In this document: piece after piece, positions 16,399-26,171 of the stretch
How positions within the stretch are numbered: position 1 is the first letter of the stretch
Layout: each line of letters begins with the position of its first letter
Source: Rhodococcus sp. KRD197
Lineage (GTDB): Bacteria; Actinomycetota; Actinomycetes; Mycobacteriales; Mycobacteriaceae
DNA length: 53,030 nt
Assembly: GCF_017168235.1 (NCBI RefSeq)
Contig: NZ_JABFAO010000010.1
Coordinates: 155,623 to 208,652 of the forward strand
Direction: 5' to 3'
Notes under the pieces: model-generated
Told to the model about the DNA's origin: nothing
Database searches by the model: none
Seen by the model: the letters and a program-made list of their open reading frames with translations, nothing else
Made by a program: the position numbers and the translations under genes

Positions 16399-17649
16399 AT
16401 GAAGAGACGTATTCTCCAGCTGGGCGCCGTCGTCGTGGCGGTCGCTGTCCTCGCCGCCGGCTATTTCATGTTCACCGCCGCCACCCGCACCACTGTGGTC
16501 GCGGAGTTCCCGTCGACGACGGGGCTGTACGCGGGCGACGATGTCCGTGTCCTCGGCGTCGAAGTCGGGAAAGTTGCCTCGATAGATCCGGAGGGTGACT
16601 TCGCGACGGTCACGATGCACATCGACTCCGATGTCGAGATACCGGCGGATGCGAAAGCCGTGATCATCGCCCAGAGCCTGGTATCGGCGCGGTTCGTGCA
16701 GCTGACGCCGGTGTTCTCCGGTGGCCCCACACTCGCCGACGGGGAGATCATCCCCCTCACCCGCACCGCCGTCCCCGTCGAATGGGACGAGATCAAAAGC
16801 GAGCTGACCAAGCTCTCGACGGCGCTCGGACCCGAGGGTGTCGACGATCAGGGCCCCGCCGGGCGGTTCATCGACACTGCAGCGGACAACCTCGACGGGA
16901 ACGGGGAGACCCTGCGTGCGAGCCTGACCGAGCTGTCGGAGACGATGCGCGTGCTCTCCGACGGTCGCACCGACCTGTTCGCCACCATCCGCAATCTTCA
17001 GGTCTTCGTCGGCGCACTGTCGAACAGCAACGAACAGATCGTGCAGTTCGGCGGCAGGTTGGCCTCGGTGTCGCAGATGCTCGCTCAGAGCTCCGAGAAC
17101 TTCGGCACGGCGATGACCGATCTCAACATCGCGGTCGGCGAGGTGCAGCGTTTCGTCGCCGACAACCAGGAAGGCCTGGTCGAAGGTGTCGCCCGGCTCG
17201 CCGACGCCACCGAGGTGCTCACCACCAAGCGCCCCGAGATCGAACGGGTCCTGCATGCCGCACCGAACGCGCTCGCCAACTTCAACAACATCTATCAGCC
17301 TGCGCAGGGCTCACTGACCGGCGCGATCGCCGCCAACAACTTCAGCAATCCCATCAACTTCGTCTGCGGTGCCGTCGCGGGTATCGAGAACGCCACCTCC
17401 GAGCGCAGTGCCGATCTGTGCAGGCAGTACCTCGGGCCGGTGCTGAGCACTCTGGTGTTCAATTATCCGGCGTTTCTGGCGAATCCGATCACGGGCGTCG
17501 ACGCCTACGAGGATCAGATCGTCTACACCGAACCCGGACTGGAGCAGGCCGCCCCGGCTCCGGCTCCGGCCCCTGCTTCCGTTCCTGCGCAGGAGATGCC
17601 CACCGTCGCGGTGCCCAGCCTCGAGGACCTGTTCGGAGGCGGACGATGA
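16399..17649 (+). CDS. mce4D: Mce4D subunit
   Basis: 416-residue MCE protein. Anchor LQLGAVVVAVAVLAAGYFMF, domain FPSTTGLYAGDDVRVLGVEV and AQSLVSARFVQLTPV, then helical repeats and an Ala/Pro-rich C-terminal extension (about residues 373-400) typical of D/F-type mycobacterial Mce proteins. Overlaps mce4E by ATGA at 17646. Confidence 0.92.
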   Translation: MKRRILQLGAVVVAVAVLAAGYFMFTAATRTTVVAEFPSTTGLYAGDDVRVLGVEVGKVASIDPEGDFATVTMHIDSDVEIPADAKAVIIAQSLVSARFVQLTPVFSGGPTLADGEIIPLTRTAVPVEWDEIKSELTKLSTALGPEGVDDQGPAGRFIDTAADNLDGNGETLRASLTELSETMRVLSDGRTDLFATIRNLQVFVGALSNSNEQIVQFGGRLASVSQMLAQSSENFGTAMTDLNIAVGEVQRFVADNQEGLVEGVARLADATEVLTTKRPEIERVLHAAPNALANFNNIYQPAQGSLTGAIAANNFSNPINFVCGAVAGIENATSERSADLCRQYLGPVLSTLVFNYPAFLANPITGVDAYEDQIVYTEPGLEQAAPAPAPAPASVPAQEMPTVAVPSLEDLFGGGR

Positions 17650-18848
17650 AGGTGATCCCGAGGCGCGTGTGCACAGCTGCGATCGCAGTCTGTGTGACGC
17701 TGACACTAGCCGGATGCCAGTGGGACGGGCTCGAATCGTTGCCGCTTCCCGGCACCGAGGGTCGTGGCGAAGACGCCTACCGAGTGCAGATCCAGATGCC
17801 CAATGTCACCACTCTGTCGCAGAATTCACCGGTCATGGTCGATGACGTCACCGTCGGGACGGTCGATTCCATCACCGTGCAGAACTGGCATGCGCTGGTG
17901 ACGGTGTCGCTGAACGGGGACGTCGAGCTGCCCGAGAACGTGACCGCGAAGATCGGTCAGACATCGTTGCTCGGCTCGCAGCACCTCGCCCTTGTCGCGC
18001 CTGTGCACGCCGAGGGGCGACTGAGCGGCGGTGACGTGATCCCGCTCGAGCGCGCCGGGGCGTACCCGACCACCGAACAGACCCTCTCCTCGCTGTCGGT
18101 GGTACTCAACGGCGGCGGGCTCGCGCAGATCCAGGACATCACCACAGAGCTCAACAGCGCGATCGGCGGACGGGAGGACTCCATCCGAGATCTGTTGCCG
18201 CGCCTGGACGAACTGGTCACCGGTCTCGATGCGCAGCGCCAGGACATCATCGACGCGATGAGCGGAATGGACCGCCTCGCGGTGAACGTGCAGAATCAGA
18301 ACGCGACGTTGACCAGGGCCCTGAACGAGGTCCCGCCCGCACTCGACGTGCTCACCGCGCAGCGCCCGAACATCACCGGCGCCTTCACCTCGCTGGGCAG
18401 GCTCAGCGACGTGGTCTCCCGCCTCGTCGAGAGCTCGGGTCAGGATCTGCAAACCAACATCGCCAGCCTGACGCCGGTGCTGCGTGCGCTCGCCGACTCC
18501 GGCAACGCACTCACCGATGTGCTGTCGGTGCTGTTGACCTACCCGTTCCCGCAGGAGGGCATAAACAATGTGATGCGCGGGGACTACGCCAATCTCGCAA
18601 TGACGATCGACATGTCACTTCCCCGGCTCGATGCCAACTTCCTCACCGGCACACCGCTCGCCGGTCGCCTCGGCGGGCTCGAAGGTGCACTCGGCACGCA
18701 GGCCGCACCCACGGCCGCAACCGCCAACGATCCGCTGCGCGCCCCGCTCGACCCGCCGACCCTGCAGATACCGGGCCTACCGCCGATCGAGCTGCCGACC
18801 TTGCCTGAATTGCCACCGATCCCGGGTCTGGGGGTGCCTGCGCCATGA
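17646..18848 (+). CDS. mce4E: Mce4E lipoprotein subunit (LprN-like)
   Basis: 400-residue MCE lipoprotein. The signal peptide ends in the lipobox LAGC (Cys 24, the predicted diacylglyceryl-modified residue), marking it as the E-type subunit. The MCE domain includes VMVDDVTVGTVDSITVQNWH and IGQTSLLGSQHLALVAP. The C-terminus is Pro-rich with repeated IPGL/ELP motifs (last 30 residues). Coupled by ATGA overlaps at both ends. Confidence 0.93.
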   Translation: MKVIPRRVCTAAIAVCVTLTLAGCQWDGLESLPLPGTEGRGEDAYRVQIQMPNVTTLSQNSPVMVDDVTVGTVDSITVQNWHALVTVSLNGDVELPENVTAKIGQTSLLGSQHLALVAPVHAEGRLSGGDVIPLERAGAYPTTEQTLSSLSVVLNGGGLAQIQDITTELNSAIGGREDSIRDLLPRLDELVTGLDAQRQDIIDAMSGMDRLAVNVQNQNATLTRALNEVPPALDVLTAQRPNITGAFTSLGRLSDVVSRLVESSGQDLQTNIASLTPVLRALADSGNALTDVLSVLLTYPFPQEGINNVMRGDYANLAMTIDMSLPRLDANFLTGTPLAGRLGGLEGALGTQAAPTAATANDPLRAPLDPPTLQIPGLPPIELPTLPELPPIPGLGVPAP

Positions 18849-20287
18849 TGCTCACCAGATTCGTTCGCGTACAACTGATCATTTTCGCCTTCCTCACCGT
18901 CATCGGTTTGGTGGTGATGGCGACGCAATACGTCGGCGCGCCTGCGCTTCTCGGAATAGGTCGCTACGCCGTAACCGTGCAACTGCCGACCACCGGCGGG
19001 CTGTACCCGTACGCCAACGTCACCTACCGTGGCACCACCGTGGGGGAAGTGAAGTCGGTGACACTCACCCCGGACGGGGTGAACGCCGAGCTGTCCATCG
19101 ATAGCGCCCACGACATCCCAGCCGACCTCGACGCACAGGTCAAGAGCGTCTCGGCAATCGGTGAACAGTACGTCGACCTGATCCCGCGCAGCCCGGCGGG
19201 CGCTGATCTTGCAGGCAGCAAACTGGCAGGGGGAGAGGTGATTCCGGTCTCCCGTACATCGGTACCGCAGGACGTCGGCCCCATGCTCGATCAAGCGGAC
19301 CGACTGCTCGAAAGCATCTCCGACACCCGACTCGAGACCGTCGTCGACGAATCGTTCAAGGCCTTCAACGGTACCGGCCCGGAACTGCAGCAGCTCATCG
19401 ACTCGACGCGTCTGTTCGTTCAGGAGGCCGACGCGAATTCCGAGCAGACCACGTTGCTGATCGACCAGCTCGGCCCACTGCTCGACGGCCAGGTGGTCAG
19501 CAGCGACGCGATCCGATCGTGGACGAGCAATCTCGCGACGTTCACCGATCAGCTTCGAGCGAGCGACCCGGACCTACGCGCGGTGATCGCGAAAGGTCCC
19601 TCCGCTGCACAGGAGGCGAACCAGCTGTTCCAAGATCTCCGCCCGACGCTGCCCCTGCTGGTCGCCAACCTCGTCAGCGTCGGCGAAGTCGGCGTGATCT
19701 ACAACGCCGGCATCGAGCAGATACTCGTGCTGTACCCGCCGGTCACCGCAGCGCTCGTCACCGCCGCCGGAAGCGGGCCCGCGGACGAGGGCGCCATCGT
19801 CGACTTTCAACTCGAAGTCAATGACCCGCCCGCCTGCACCACCGGATTTCTCCTACCCGAGGAACGCCGCGACGCCAACGAAATGTCCATCCCCGACACC
19901 CCCGCAGACCTCTTCTGCAAGGTCGACCAGAACGAGAGCACCGCCGTCCGCGGCTCTCGCAACCTACCCTGCATGGAGGTGCCCGGACGTCGCGCGCCGA
20001 CGCCCGAAATCTGCAAGAGCGCAGAGGGATACGTCCCTCTCGGCAACAACCCGCCCTGGGGTCCGGTCGAACAGGGCGTGCCGTCCTACACCGAAATCCC
20101 CAGCGGCGAATCCAGTGTGACGCCTGCTGTTTCCGCTCGGCCGTACGATCCGCAGACCGGGATGTACGTCGCACCCGACGGAACCGCATACGGCCAGCCC
20201 GTGCTCACCGGCTCGCGTGAGGCATCCGCCGGTAACCTGCAGTCCCTCATGACCGTCCAGCAGACGATCGACGGGCCGCAGCGGTGA
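18845..20287 (+). CDS. mce4F: Mce4F subunit
   Basis: 480-residue last MCE subunit. Anchor LIIFAFLTVIGLVVMAT, domain LPTTGGLYPYANVTYRGTTV and SVSAIGEQYVDLIPRS, long helical central part, then a Cys-containing C-terminal region (PPACTTGFL, LFCKVDQNE, NLPCMEVPGRR, PEICKSAEGY). The four cysteines are well placed for disulfides outside the membrane. Tail is Gly/Pro/Ser-rich. It ends 4 bp from the convergent esterase gene, which separates it from the mam genes. Confidence 0.92.
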   Translation: MMLTRFVRVQLIIFAFLTVIGLVVMATQYVGAPALLGIGRYAVTVQLPTTGGLYPYANVTYRGTTVGEVKSVTLTPDGVNAELSIDSAHDIPADLDAQVKSVSAIGEQYVDLIPRSPAGADLAGSKLAGGEVIPVSRTSVPQDVGPMLDQADRLLESISDTRLETVVDESFKAFNGTGPELQQLIDSTRLFVQEADANSEQTTLLIDQLGPLLDGQVVSSDAIRSWTSNLATFTDQLRASDPDLRAVIAKGPSAAQEANQLFQDLRPTLPLLVANLVSVGEVGVIYNAGIEQILVLYPPVTAALVTAAGSGPADEGAIVDFQLEVNDPPACTTGFLLPEERRDANEMSIPDTPADLFCKVDQNESTAVRGSRNLPCMEVPGRRAPTPEICKSAEGYVPLGNNPPWGPVEQGVPSYTEIPSGESSVTPAVSARPYDPQTGMYVAPDGTAYGQPVLTGSREASAGNLQSLMTVQQTIDGPQR

Positions 20288-20291
20288 CGGT

Positions 20292-21233
20292 TCAGAGGTT
20301 GCGGGCAGCGAACGCGAGCGCGAGATCGAGGACGGTCCTGCCTTCGGGCAGTGCACCCGCCATCACCGGGAACGCGTGCACCTGGCCCTTCCACACGTGC
20401 GTCTCGACAGAGGAGCCGGCGGCAGCGAGCCTGCGGGTCATTGCCTCTACATCCGGACGCATCAACTCGTACTCCGCAGTGGAGAGAAACACCGGCGGAA
20501 ACACCGACGGGTCCGCCTCGATCGGCGAGGCCGCACCGGGGATGGCGTCCGGACCGTTCAACCAGCGATCCTCCAGCGCGAGAACCTGCTTCATCGGCAG
20601 GTACGCGTCCTTTTGCATGAAGTGCCGCGGATGACGCTTGAGATCGAGACTGAGCAGCGGCGAGAAACCCAGCACAGCGGCCGGCGGCGTCAATCCCTCG
20701 AGAACCGCGATCTCGGCGACCTTCATCGCGAGGTAACCGCCCGCCGAATCTCCCGCGACGATGATCTTCTTCGGATCGGCGACGGTCTCGAGCGCGGCCC
20801 GGTAGGACGCCATGGCGTCGGCGATGGAGGTGCCGATGCCGCCGTTCGGGATTTGGCGGTACTCGACGGAGTAGACCGGTATGCCGGCGCGGGCTGCCAT
20901 CGTCGCGCAGGCACTTCGGTGCGTCGCCAAACCACAGAACACGAATCCGCCGCCATGGAAGTACAGAACCGTCGCGCCCTCGAGCGAGCCGGTCGCGACG
21001 CGAGGATGCGTCGTCATCTCACACGGCACGCCTCCCAGCGCGACCTGTTCGATGCTCACCCGCTTCGGTTTGGGCAGCATGTCCACGGCACGGTCCAGCT
21101 TGGCGATGACTCTGATGCCGCCGTCGGTGAGCGGCCACACGCTGAGCGTCGGCTTCAGGGTGAACCGGAACGCGTATGCCAGAACCCTGGCCTGACGGCT
21201 TACGTCGTCGTGCCACGTGAGCGTGAATGTCAT
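20292..21233 (-). CDS. HSL-family alpha/beta hydrolase (Lip-type esterase)
   Basis: 313-residue esterase of the hormone-sensitive lipase family. The oxyanion-hole motif FHGGGF (residues 92-97), nucleophile elbow GDSAGG (Ser 163), the aspartate in the TAEYELMRPDVEAM segment and His in GQVHAFPVM form the expected catalytic set. No signal peptide is evident. Mycobacterial LipC/LipF-type enzymes are similar, and lipF lies a few genes from mce4 in M. tuberculosis. It is divergent from the mam pair, and the KstR-like box at 21354 could serve both. Substrate unknown. Confidence 0.85.
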   Translation of the reverse strand: MTFTLTWHDDVSRQARVLAYAFRFTLKPTLSVWPLTDGGIRVIAKLDRAVDMLPKPKRVSIEQVALGGVPCEMTTHPRVATGSLEGATVLYFHGGGFVFCGLATHRSACATMAARAGIPVYSVEYRQIPNGGIGTSIADAMASYRAALETVADPKKIIVAGDSAGGYLAMKVAEIAVLEGLTPPAAVLGFSPLLSLDLKRHPRHFMQKDAYLPMKQVLALEDRWLNGPDAIPGAASPIEADPSVFPPVFLSTAEYELMRPDVEAMTRRLAAAGSSVETHVWKGQVHAFPVMAGALPEGRTVLDLALAFAARNL

Positions 21234-21353
21234 GTTCGGCAGATCCTCTCGCAGTACTACCCCGACCGATCGATGCTAGCAGTCGGAGGAACGAGTTGCA
21301 GTTGGGGTAGCTGTTGTAGCGGTTTTCATGGTCTATCGTCAATCGTCTGTCCG

Positions 21354-21367
21354 CGAAACTGGTTCTA
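21354..21367. promoter_or_regulatory. KstR-like operator before the mam genes
   Basis: CGAAACTGGTTCTA matches TNNAACNNGTTNNA except the first base. It lies 34 bp before the ATG of the first Mce-associated gene and 120 bp upstream of the divergent esterase, implying the separated mam pair still answers to the sterol regulator. Confidence 0.55.
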
Positions 21368-21401
21368 GTCACCCATGACGACCAACCTGAGGAAGGAACT
21401 T

Positions 21402-22106
21402 ATGGAAGACGACGAGGGCACGGCGCGCAAGCGCCAACGCCGTCGCGCGGTCCGTCCTGCTGGCCCGGTCGCGGGTGCAGCCGCCGCGGAGCCCGAGACA
21501 GAGGCACTATCGCTCGAGAAGACCGCGCCCGAGGCAGCGCCTCCCGAGGCTGTGACACCCGAGGCAGTGATATCCGAATCCGTGACCCTGGAGGACGACG
21601 CTGCTGAGGCCGACCCGGCTCCACGTCGACGCGGTGTTCTGCTGACCGGCGCCTTCGTCTTGGTGGTCCTGGCCCTCGTCGCCACCGGTGTGTACCTGTT
21701 CGTCGAGAACAGATCGGTCGATGCCGACAACGCGAGAGCGGAACGGTACGTGCAAACCGCACGCCAGACGGTCCTGAACTTGACGACCATCAGTCCGGAC
21801 ACCGCGCAGGAGGACGTCGATCGGCTCCTCGCGGGCGCGAGTGGTGATTTCAAGGCCGAGTTCGAGGGCCGCGAGGGCCCGTTCGTCGAGGTCGTGCAGC
21901 AGGCCCGGGTGGACTCAGTCGGGGAGATCATCGAGGCCGGGCTCGAGAGCAGTGGGGACGATTACGGTGATGTCCTGGTTGCCGCTCGGGCCATGGTGCA
22001 GAACTCCGATGCGGCCGAGCCCGAGCCGAGAGACTTTCGGCTGCGGGTGCGCGTCGCCGACGACGGTGGCGTCATGACCGCCTCACGAGTGGAGTTCGTC
22101 CCATGA
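21402..22106 (+). CDS. Mce-associated membrane protein (Mam4A-like)
   Basis: 234 residues: a charged N-terminus (RKRQRRR) and a long disordered stretch rich in PEAV/Glu/Ala, one membrane helix (GVLLTGAFVLVVLALVATGVY), then a small extracytoplasmic domain. The order and the start of that domain (RAERYVQTARQTVLNLTTIS) are typical of Mce-associated (Mam) proteins, which stabilise Mce complexes. ATG 21402 is chosen for its GAGGAAGGAAC ribosome-binding site; an ATG at 21375 has none. Overlaps the next gene by ATGA. In M. tuberculosis the equivalents directly follow mce4F; here an opposing esterase intervenes. Confidence 0.83.
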   Translation: MEDDEGTARKRQRRRAVRPAGPVAGAAAAEPETEALSLEKTAPEAAPPEAVTPEAVISESVTLEDDAAEADPAPRRRGVLLTGAFVLVVLALVATGVYLFVENRSVDADNARAERYVQTARQTVLNLTTISPDTAQEDVDRLLAGASGDFKAEFEGREGPFVEVVQQARVDSVGEIIEAGLESSGDDYGDVLVAARAMVQNSDAAEPEPRDFRLRVRVADDGGVMTASRVEFVP

Positions 22107-22579
22107 CGAGAATTCGAATGATCCTCGCAGCGCTGATTGTGCTCGTACTTGCAGCCGGAGTCGGTGTGCTCTTTCATCAGCACCGACAGAACGCGGAAAT
22201 CGCGCAGGCACGCACCGAGGCCGTCGATGCGGCGAGCGAGCAGGCCCTGGCGATGCTCGCGTACGACTACACCGGTGTCGACGAGCAACTCGCGGCCGCA
22301 GCCGACGGCTTGACCGGCGACTTCAAGGACGAATACACCGCACTCGTCGGGGACGTCATCGCGCCGGCCGCGAAAGAGAAGTCGCTGACGGTACAGGTGA
22401 CGGTGCAGGGCGCAGCGATCGTCTCTGCCGAACCCGACACTGCGACGGTGCTGCTGTTCCTCAACCAGATCACCACCAGCTCGGACGCCCCGGAAGCCGC
22501 CAGCAGCGGCAGCCGCGTACGCATGAGCATGGAGAAGGCGGACGGTCGCTGGTTGACCAACAACCTCGAACCGATCTAG
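22103..22579 (+). CDS. Mce-associated membrane protein (Mam4B-like)
   Basis: 158-residue single-pass protein: helix MILAALIVLVLAAGVGVLF, then an extracytoplasmic domain with AMLAYDYTGVDEQLAAAADG and GDFKDEYTALVG. The YDY...LTGDFKDEY pattern recurs in Mce-associated proteins. Starts in the ATGA overlap with the preceding gene. Transcription should stop at the 18-bp hairpin 12 bp beyond its stop. Confidence 0.82.
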   Translation: MTRIRMILAALIVLVLAAGVGVLFHQHRQNAEIAQARTEAVDAASEQALAMLAYDYTGVDEQLAAAADGLTGDFKDEYTALVGDVIAPAAKEKSLTVQVTVQGAAIVSAEPDTATVLLFLNQITTSSDAPEAASSGSRVRMSMEKADGRWLTNNLEPI

Positions 22580-22591
22580 GCGCCTTCGGCA

Positions 22592-22637
22592 CAGGTGAGT
22601 GGAAATACACAGCAGGCTATGTATTTCCACTCACCTG
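22592..22637. terminator. Perfect 18-bp-stem bidirectional terminator
   Basis: Arms 22592-22609 and 22620-22637 are exact reverse complements around a 10-nt loop. It lies between convergent genes and the right arm contains the otsA stop codon. No T-run follows on either side, as is common for actinobacterial terminators. Confidence 0.85.
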
Positions 22638-24088
22638 AGGGCTGCGCCGTTCTGGCCCTGGTCCGGCGGATCGGACAGCGCACTCAGGAACGCCCGCGCC
22701 CACCGGTCGACGTCGTGAGCCAACACCTGTCGGCGCATCGCGCGCATGTGCCGTCGACCCGCTTCGGGGTCCTGCTCGAGCGCCGAGATGATCGCGTCCT
22801 TGACACTGTCGAGGTCGTGCGGGTTGCACAGGTACGCCTGCCGAAGCTCGGCTGCAGCACCGGTGAACTCGCTGAGCACGAGGGCGCCACCGAGATCGCT
22901 CCGCGAGGCCACGTACTCCTTGGCGACGAGGTTCATCCCGTCGCGCAGCGGCGTCACGAGCATCACGTCGGCGGCCATGAAGTACGCGATGAGGTCGTCG
23001 CGGGGGATCGGTCGGTGGATGTAGTGCACCACCGGATGGCCGACCTGCCCGTACTCGCCGTTGATGCGGCCGACCTGCTGCTCGATCTCGCCGCGCATCG
23101 CCTTGTAGCTCTCGACGCGTTCACGGCTCGGGGTGGCGAGCTGAACGATGACGTTCTCCGCCGGATCGACGCGATCCTCCTCCAGCAGTTCACGGAAGGC
23201 GTTGAGCCGAACGTCGATGCCCTTGGTGTAGTCGAGGCGATCGACCCCGAGCATGATGCGCTTGGGATTGCCGAGTTCCTTGCGCAGCTGCTTGGCGCGG
23301 TCGCGGACGGCCTTGCTGCGCGATTTCTCGTCGAGGTCACCGGAGTCGATGGAGATGGGGAAGGCGCCGACGCGGACGGTGCGGAAACCGACCTGCACCG
23401 AACCGAGCTTCGACCGAACTCCGACGGCGCCGCGTGAGGTGACCTGGCCAGCCAGCCGTCGGGCCAGGAAGAGAAAGTTCTGCGCGCCCCCGGCGAGGTG
23501 GAAGCCGATGAGGTCGGCGCCGAGGAGCCCTTCGACGATCTCGGTACGCCACGGCATCTGCATGAACAGCTCGACCGGCGGAAACGGGATGTGCAGGAAG
23601 AATCCGATGGTGAGATCGGGACGCAGCATGCGCAGCATCTTGGGGACGAGCTGAAGCTGGTAGTCCTGAATCCAGACCGTCGCGCCCTCGGCTGCCGCTG
23701 CGGAGGTGGTTTCGGCGAAGCGTCGGTTGATCTCGACGTACACGTTCCACCAGGCGCGGTCGTACACCGGTTTGACGATGACGTCGTGGTACAGCGGCCA
23801 GAGGGTCGCGTTGGAGAAGCCCTCGTAGTAGTCGGCGACCTCTTGCTCGGAAAGCTTGACCGGGCACAGCTCGAGCCCGTCCTCGACGAATGGCTCGACG
23901 TCGACGTCGGGAACCCCCGGCCATCCGACCCAGGCGCCGTTGTTGGCGCGAAGGATCGGTTCGAGCGCCGTAACCAGCCCGCCTGGGCTGCGTTTCCACC
24001 GGGTGGCGCCGTCGGGAAGTGTCTCCAGGTCGACGGGAAGCCGGTTCGCTACGACGACAAAATCGGAGCCCTGCGAGGCGTCAGCCAC
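22631..24088 (-). CDS. otsA: Trehalose-6-phosphate synthase OtsA
   Basis: 485-residue GT20 enzyme forming trehalose-6-phosphate from a nucleotide-glucose and glucose-6-phosphate, feeding trehalose for stress protection and mycolate carriers. Motifs: [12 protein letters not shown] at the N-terminus, WPLYHD, WVQDY-equivalent [36 protein letters not shown], and [18 protein letters not shown] for nucleotide-sugar binding. GTG 24088 follows AAAGGACAG. Its position next to the mce4 locus is conserved with M. tuberculosis Rv3490. The last codons lie in the terminator stem. Confidence 0.95.
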   Translation of the reverse strand: MADASQGSDFVVVANRLPVDLETLPDGATRWKRSPGGLVTALEPILRANNGAWVGWPGVPDVDVEPFVEDGLELCPVKLSEQEVADYYEGFSNATLWPLYHDVIVKPVYDRAWWNVYVEINRRFAETTSAAAAEGATVWIQDYQLQLVPKMLRMLRPDLTIGFFLHIPFPPVELFMQMPWRTEIVEGLLGADLIGFHLAGGAQNFLFLARRLAGQVTSRGAVGVRSKLGSVQVGFRTVRVGAFPISIDSGDLDEKSRSKAVRDRAKQLRKELGNPKRIMLGVDRLDYTKGIDVRLNAFRELLEEDRVDPAENVIVQLATPSRERVESYKAMRGEIEQQVGRINGEYGQVGHPVVHYIHRPIPRDDLIAYFMAADVMLVTPLRDGMNLVAKEYVASRSDLGGALVLSEFTGAAAELRQAYLCNPHDLDSVKDAIISALEQDPEAGRRHMRAMRRQVLAHDVDRWARAFLSALSDPPDQGQNGAALR

Positions 24089-24138
24089 TACTGTCCTTTG
24101 CGTTGTCGATCAGCTTTGTCGTGACCCGATGGAGCGAG

Positions 24139-24312
24139 TCATTCGACCTTTGCAGTGGGTTCGATACCCAACATCGACAGAAGCATGCGGCATTCGTCGG
24201 CATCGATGGCATATGCGGCGACGACGCGCTGCGCCTGGCTTGCGGTCTCGTCGGCCAAAGGGACGATGTCCTCGTCGGCGATGTCGTTGTCGGTGGACGT
24301 CTTGGCGGGCAT
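24139..24312 (-). CDS. 57-aa conserved small protein of the otsA locus
   Basis: Begins MPAKTSTDNDIADEDIVPLA and continues ASQAQRVVAAYAIDADECRM to IEPTAKVE. ATG 24312 is chosen since GGAGAAG lies just upstream; an in-frame ATG at 24324 and further extension lack such a site. A small gene of similar size (Rv3489, from memory) neighbours otsA in M. tuberculosis, so this looks like a syntenic relative. It reads toward otsA with 50 bp between. Acidic N-terminal half and helical C-terminal half; function unknown. Confidence 0.68.
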   Translation of the reverse strand: MPAKTSTDNDIADEDIVPLADETASQAQRVVAAYAIDADECRMLLSMLGIEPTAKVE

Positions 24313-24452
24313 GTTCTTCTCCATGTTCGTCGACAGGGGCTGGTCGTGCACGACTCTATGTAAATTCGGCGCCTTCTCGCCACTTCCGGGCGCAGCCACA
24401 TCGCGGGCGTCATGGATTAGGGTCGCCTGATGCTCTTTTCTTCCTCGGTGGC

Positions 24453-26171
24453 GTGATCGTGGTGCCCACGCAATCTCCGATGACCGGCAGCGCCATTCTT
24501 CGCAGAACCGTCCGGCGCCAACGAGCGCGGATGATCTTCTCGTCGCTGTTCTTCTGCACGCATCAGTTCTGCGAAACGATGGTTCCCGTCGCGATCGGCC
24601 TCATCGTCGCCCGCGCGATCGACACCGGCGACGGCTCCGCGATGATCGTCTCCCTCTTCGGTCTGGCTGCGCTGTTCGTCGTGCTCACCTACGCGTACCG
24701 GTTCGGCGCCCGCATCATCATCGTCGCCATCGAGCGGGAGGCGCACATGATGCGCGTGGAGGTCGCCGCTCGCGCGCTGCATCCGAGGGGAGTGCGCACC
24801 GAGCTCGTCTCCGGCGAATTATTGTCCGTCTCCACCTCCGACGCCGAGAAGACGTCATGGATTCTCGACGTCATCGCCCGTACCGCGGCCGCGATCACCG
24901 CGACGGTCGTCTGCGCGGTCGCATTGCTCGTCATCGACATTCCGCTGGGCATCGCCGTGCTCGTCGGCACGCCCCTCATCATGTTCGTCCTCCAGCGAGC
25001 CGCGCCGCTGCTGACCCGGACTGCGACGGCGCAGCAAGCCGAGGTCGCACGGGTGTCCGGTATGGCCACCGACCTCGTCAGTGGTGTGCGACCGCTTCGC
25101 GGCATCGGTGCCGAGAACGCGGCCTCGGCCCGATTCGCCGCCTCGAGCGCAGCCGCACTGAACGCAACCATAAAGATGGCCCGCGCCAACAGCATCTACC
25201 GAGGCTTCTCGACGACTGTCAGCGCGCTGCTCTCTGTGGGGATCGCCGGCGCTGCAGGTCTGTTCGCGCTGCAGGGCCGCATCTCGGTGGGTGAACTCAT
25301 CACCGTCATCGGACTGTCCCAGTTCGTCATCGAACCGTTGACGACGATGTCGCGGCTACCGGGTATGGCGGCCGTGGTCCGCGGTTCGGCCGATCGTCTC
25401 GCACTCGTGCTCGGCGCGGATCACGTGTTGCCCGAGGGTGGGTCGGCCGCGCCTCCCAGCACTCGCGTCGTCGTCGACGGCGTCAGGTACCGCTCGCTCG
25501 ACGGTTTTTTCATGTCGGCGGCTCCCGGCGAGATGCTCGGCGTCGTCGCGTTGCGCGCACAGGACGGCGAAGCGCTCGCCGCCCTGCTGTCCGGTCAAAT
25601 TTCTCCCGACGACTATCTCGGCACCGTCACCGTCGGCGGCCTCGGCGTGGACGAGCTCGGGTTGACCGAGCTGCGCCGGACGGTGCTTGTCGAACCGCAC
25701 AACACCGACCTTTTCGCCGGTACTGTGCGCACCAACATCACTGCCGGACGCGATCGCGGGGACGACGAACTCGCTCCGGTGCTCGCCGCTTCGGCCGCCA
25801 CTGATGTGGTCGAAATGCACGAGAGCGGACTCGACCACGCAGTCACCGACCGCGGGGCGTCGCTCTCCGGTGGCCAACGCCAACGAGTCGCTCTCGCACG
25901 GGCTCTCGCGGTCTCTGCCCCGGTTCTGGTGTTGCACGACCCGACCACCGCGGTCGACGCCGTCACCGAACATGCCATCGCCGCAGGGATCACCGAGCTG
26001 CGGCACTCCGGCGAGGGCGGGCAGACGACTGTCCTGATCACCACCAGCCCCGCGCTGCTGTCGGTGACCGATCGCGTTCTACTCGTCGACTACGGCCGGG
26101 TCGTCGCGGAAGGTACCCACCACGAGCTCGCCACCGGTGACGACCGCTACGAGGAAGCAGTGCTGCGGTGA
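24453..26171 (+). CDS. ABC exporter half with degenerate ATPase domain
   Basis: About 572 residues: type IV ABC exporter membrane domain (six helices, residues about 25-330) plus a nucleotide-binding domain. That domain keeps the signature LSGGQRQR (about 471) but the Walker A lysine region reads DGEALAALL, with Glu 373 where Lys is expected. Walker B is VLVLHDPTTAVD, with Pro after Asp instead of the catalytic Glu; the Q-loop residue is replaced (LVEPHNTD) and no H-loop His is visible (ITTSPALL). It can only work as the partner of the next gene. Start uncertain: GTG at 24453, 24459 or 24462, or ATG 24480. Substrate unknown. Confidence 0.86.
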   Translation: MIVVPTQSPMTGSAILRRTVRRQRARMIFSSLFFCTHQFCETMVPVAIGLIVARAIDTGDGSAMIVSLFGLAALFVVLTYAYRFGARIIIVAIEREAHMMRVEVAARALHPRGVRTELVSGELLSVSTSDAEKTSWILDVIARTAAAITATVVCAVALLVIDIPLGIAVLVGTPLIMFVLQRAAPLLTRTATAQQAEVARVSGMATDLVSGVRPLRGIGAENAASARFAASSAAALNATIKMARANSIYRGFSTTVSALLSVGIAGAAGLFALQGRISVGELITVIGLSQFVIEPLTTMSRLPGMAAVVRGSADRLALVLGADHVLPEGGSAAPPSTRVVVDGVRYRSLDGFFMSAAPGEMLGVVALRAQDGEALAALLSGQISPDDYLGTVTVGGLGVDELGLTELRRTVLVEPHNTDLFAGTVRTNITAGRDRGDDELAPVLAASAATDVVEMHESGLDHAVTDRGASLSGGQRQRVALARALAVSAPVLVLHDPTTAVDAVTEHAIAAGITELRHSGEGGQTTVLITTSPALLSVTDRVLLVDYGRVVAEGTHHELATGDDRYEEAVLR

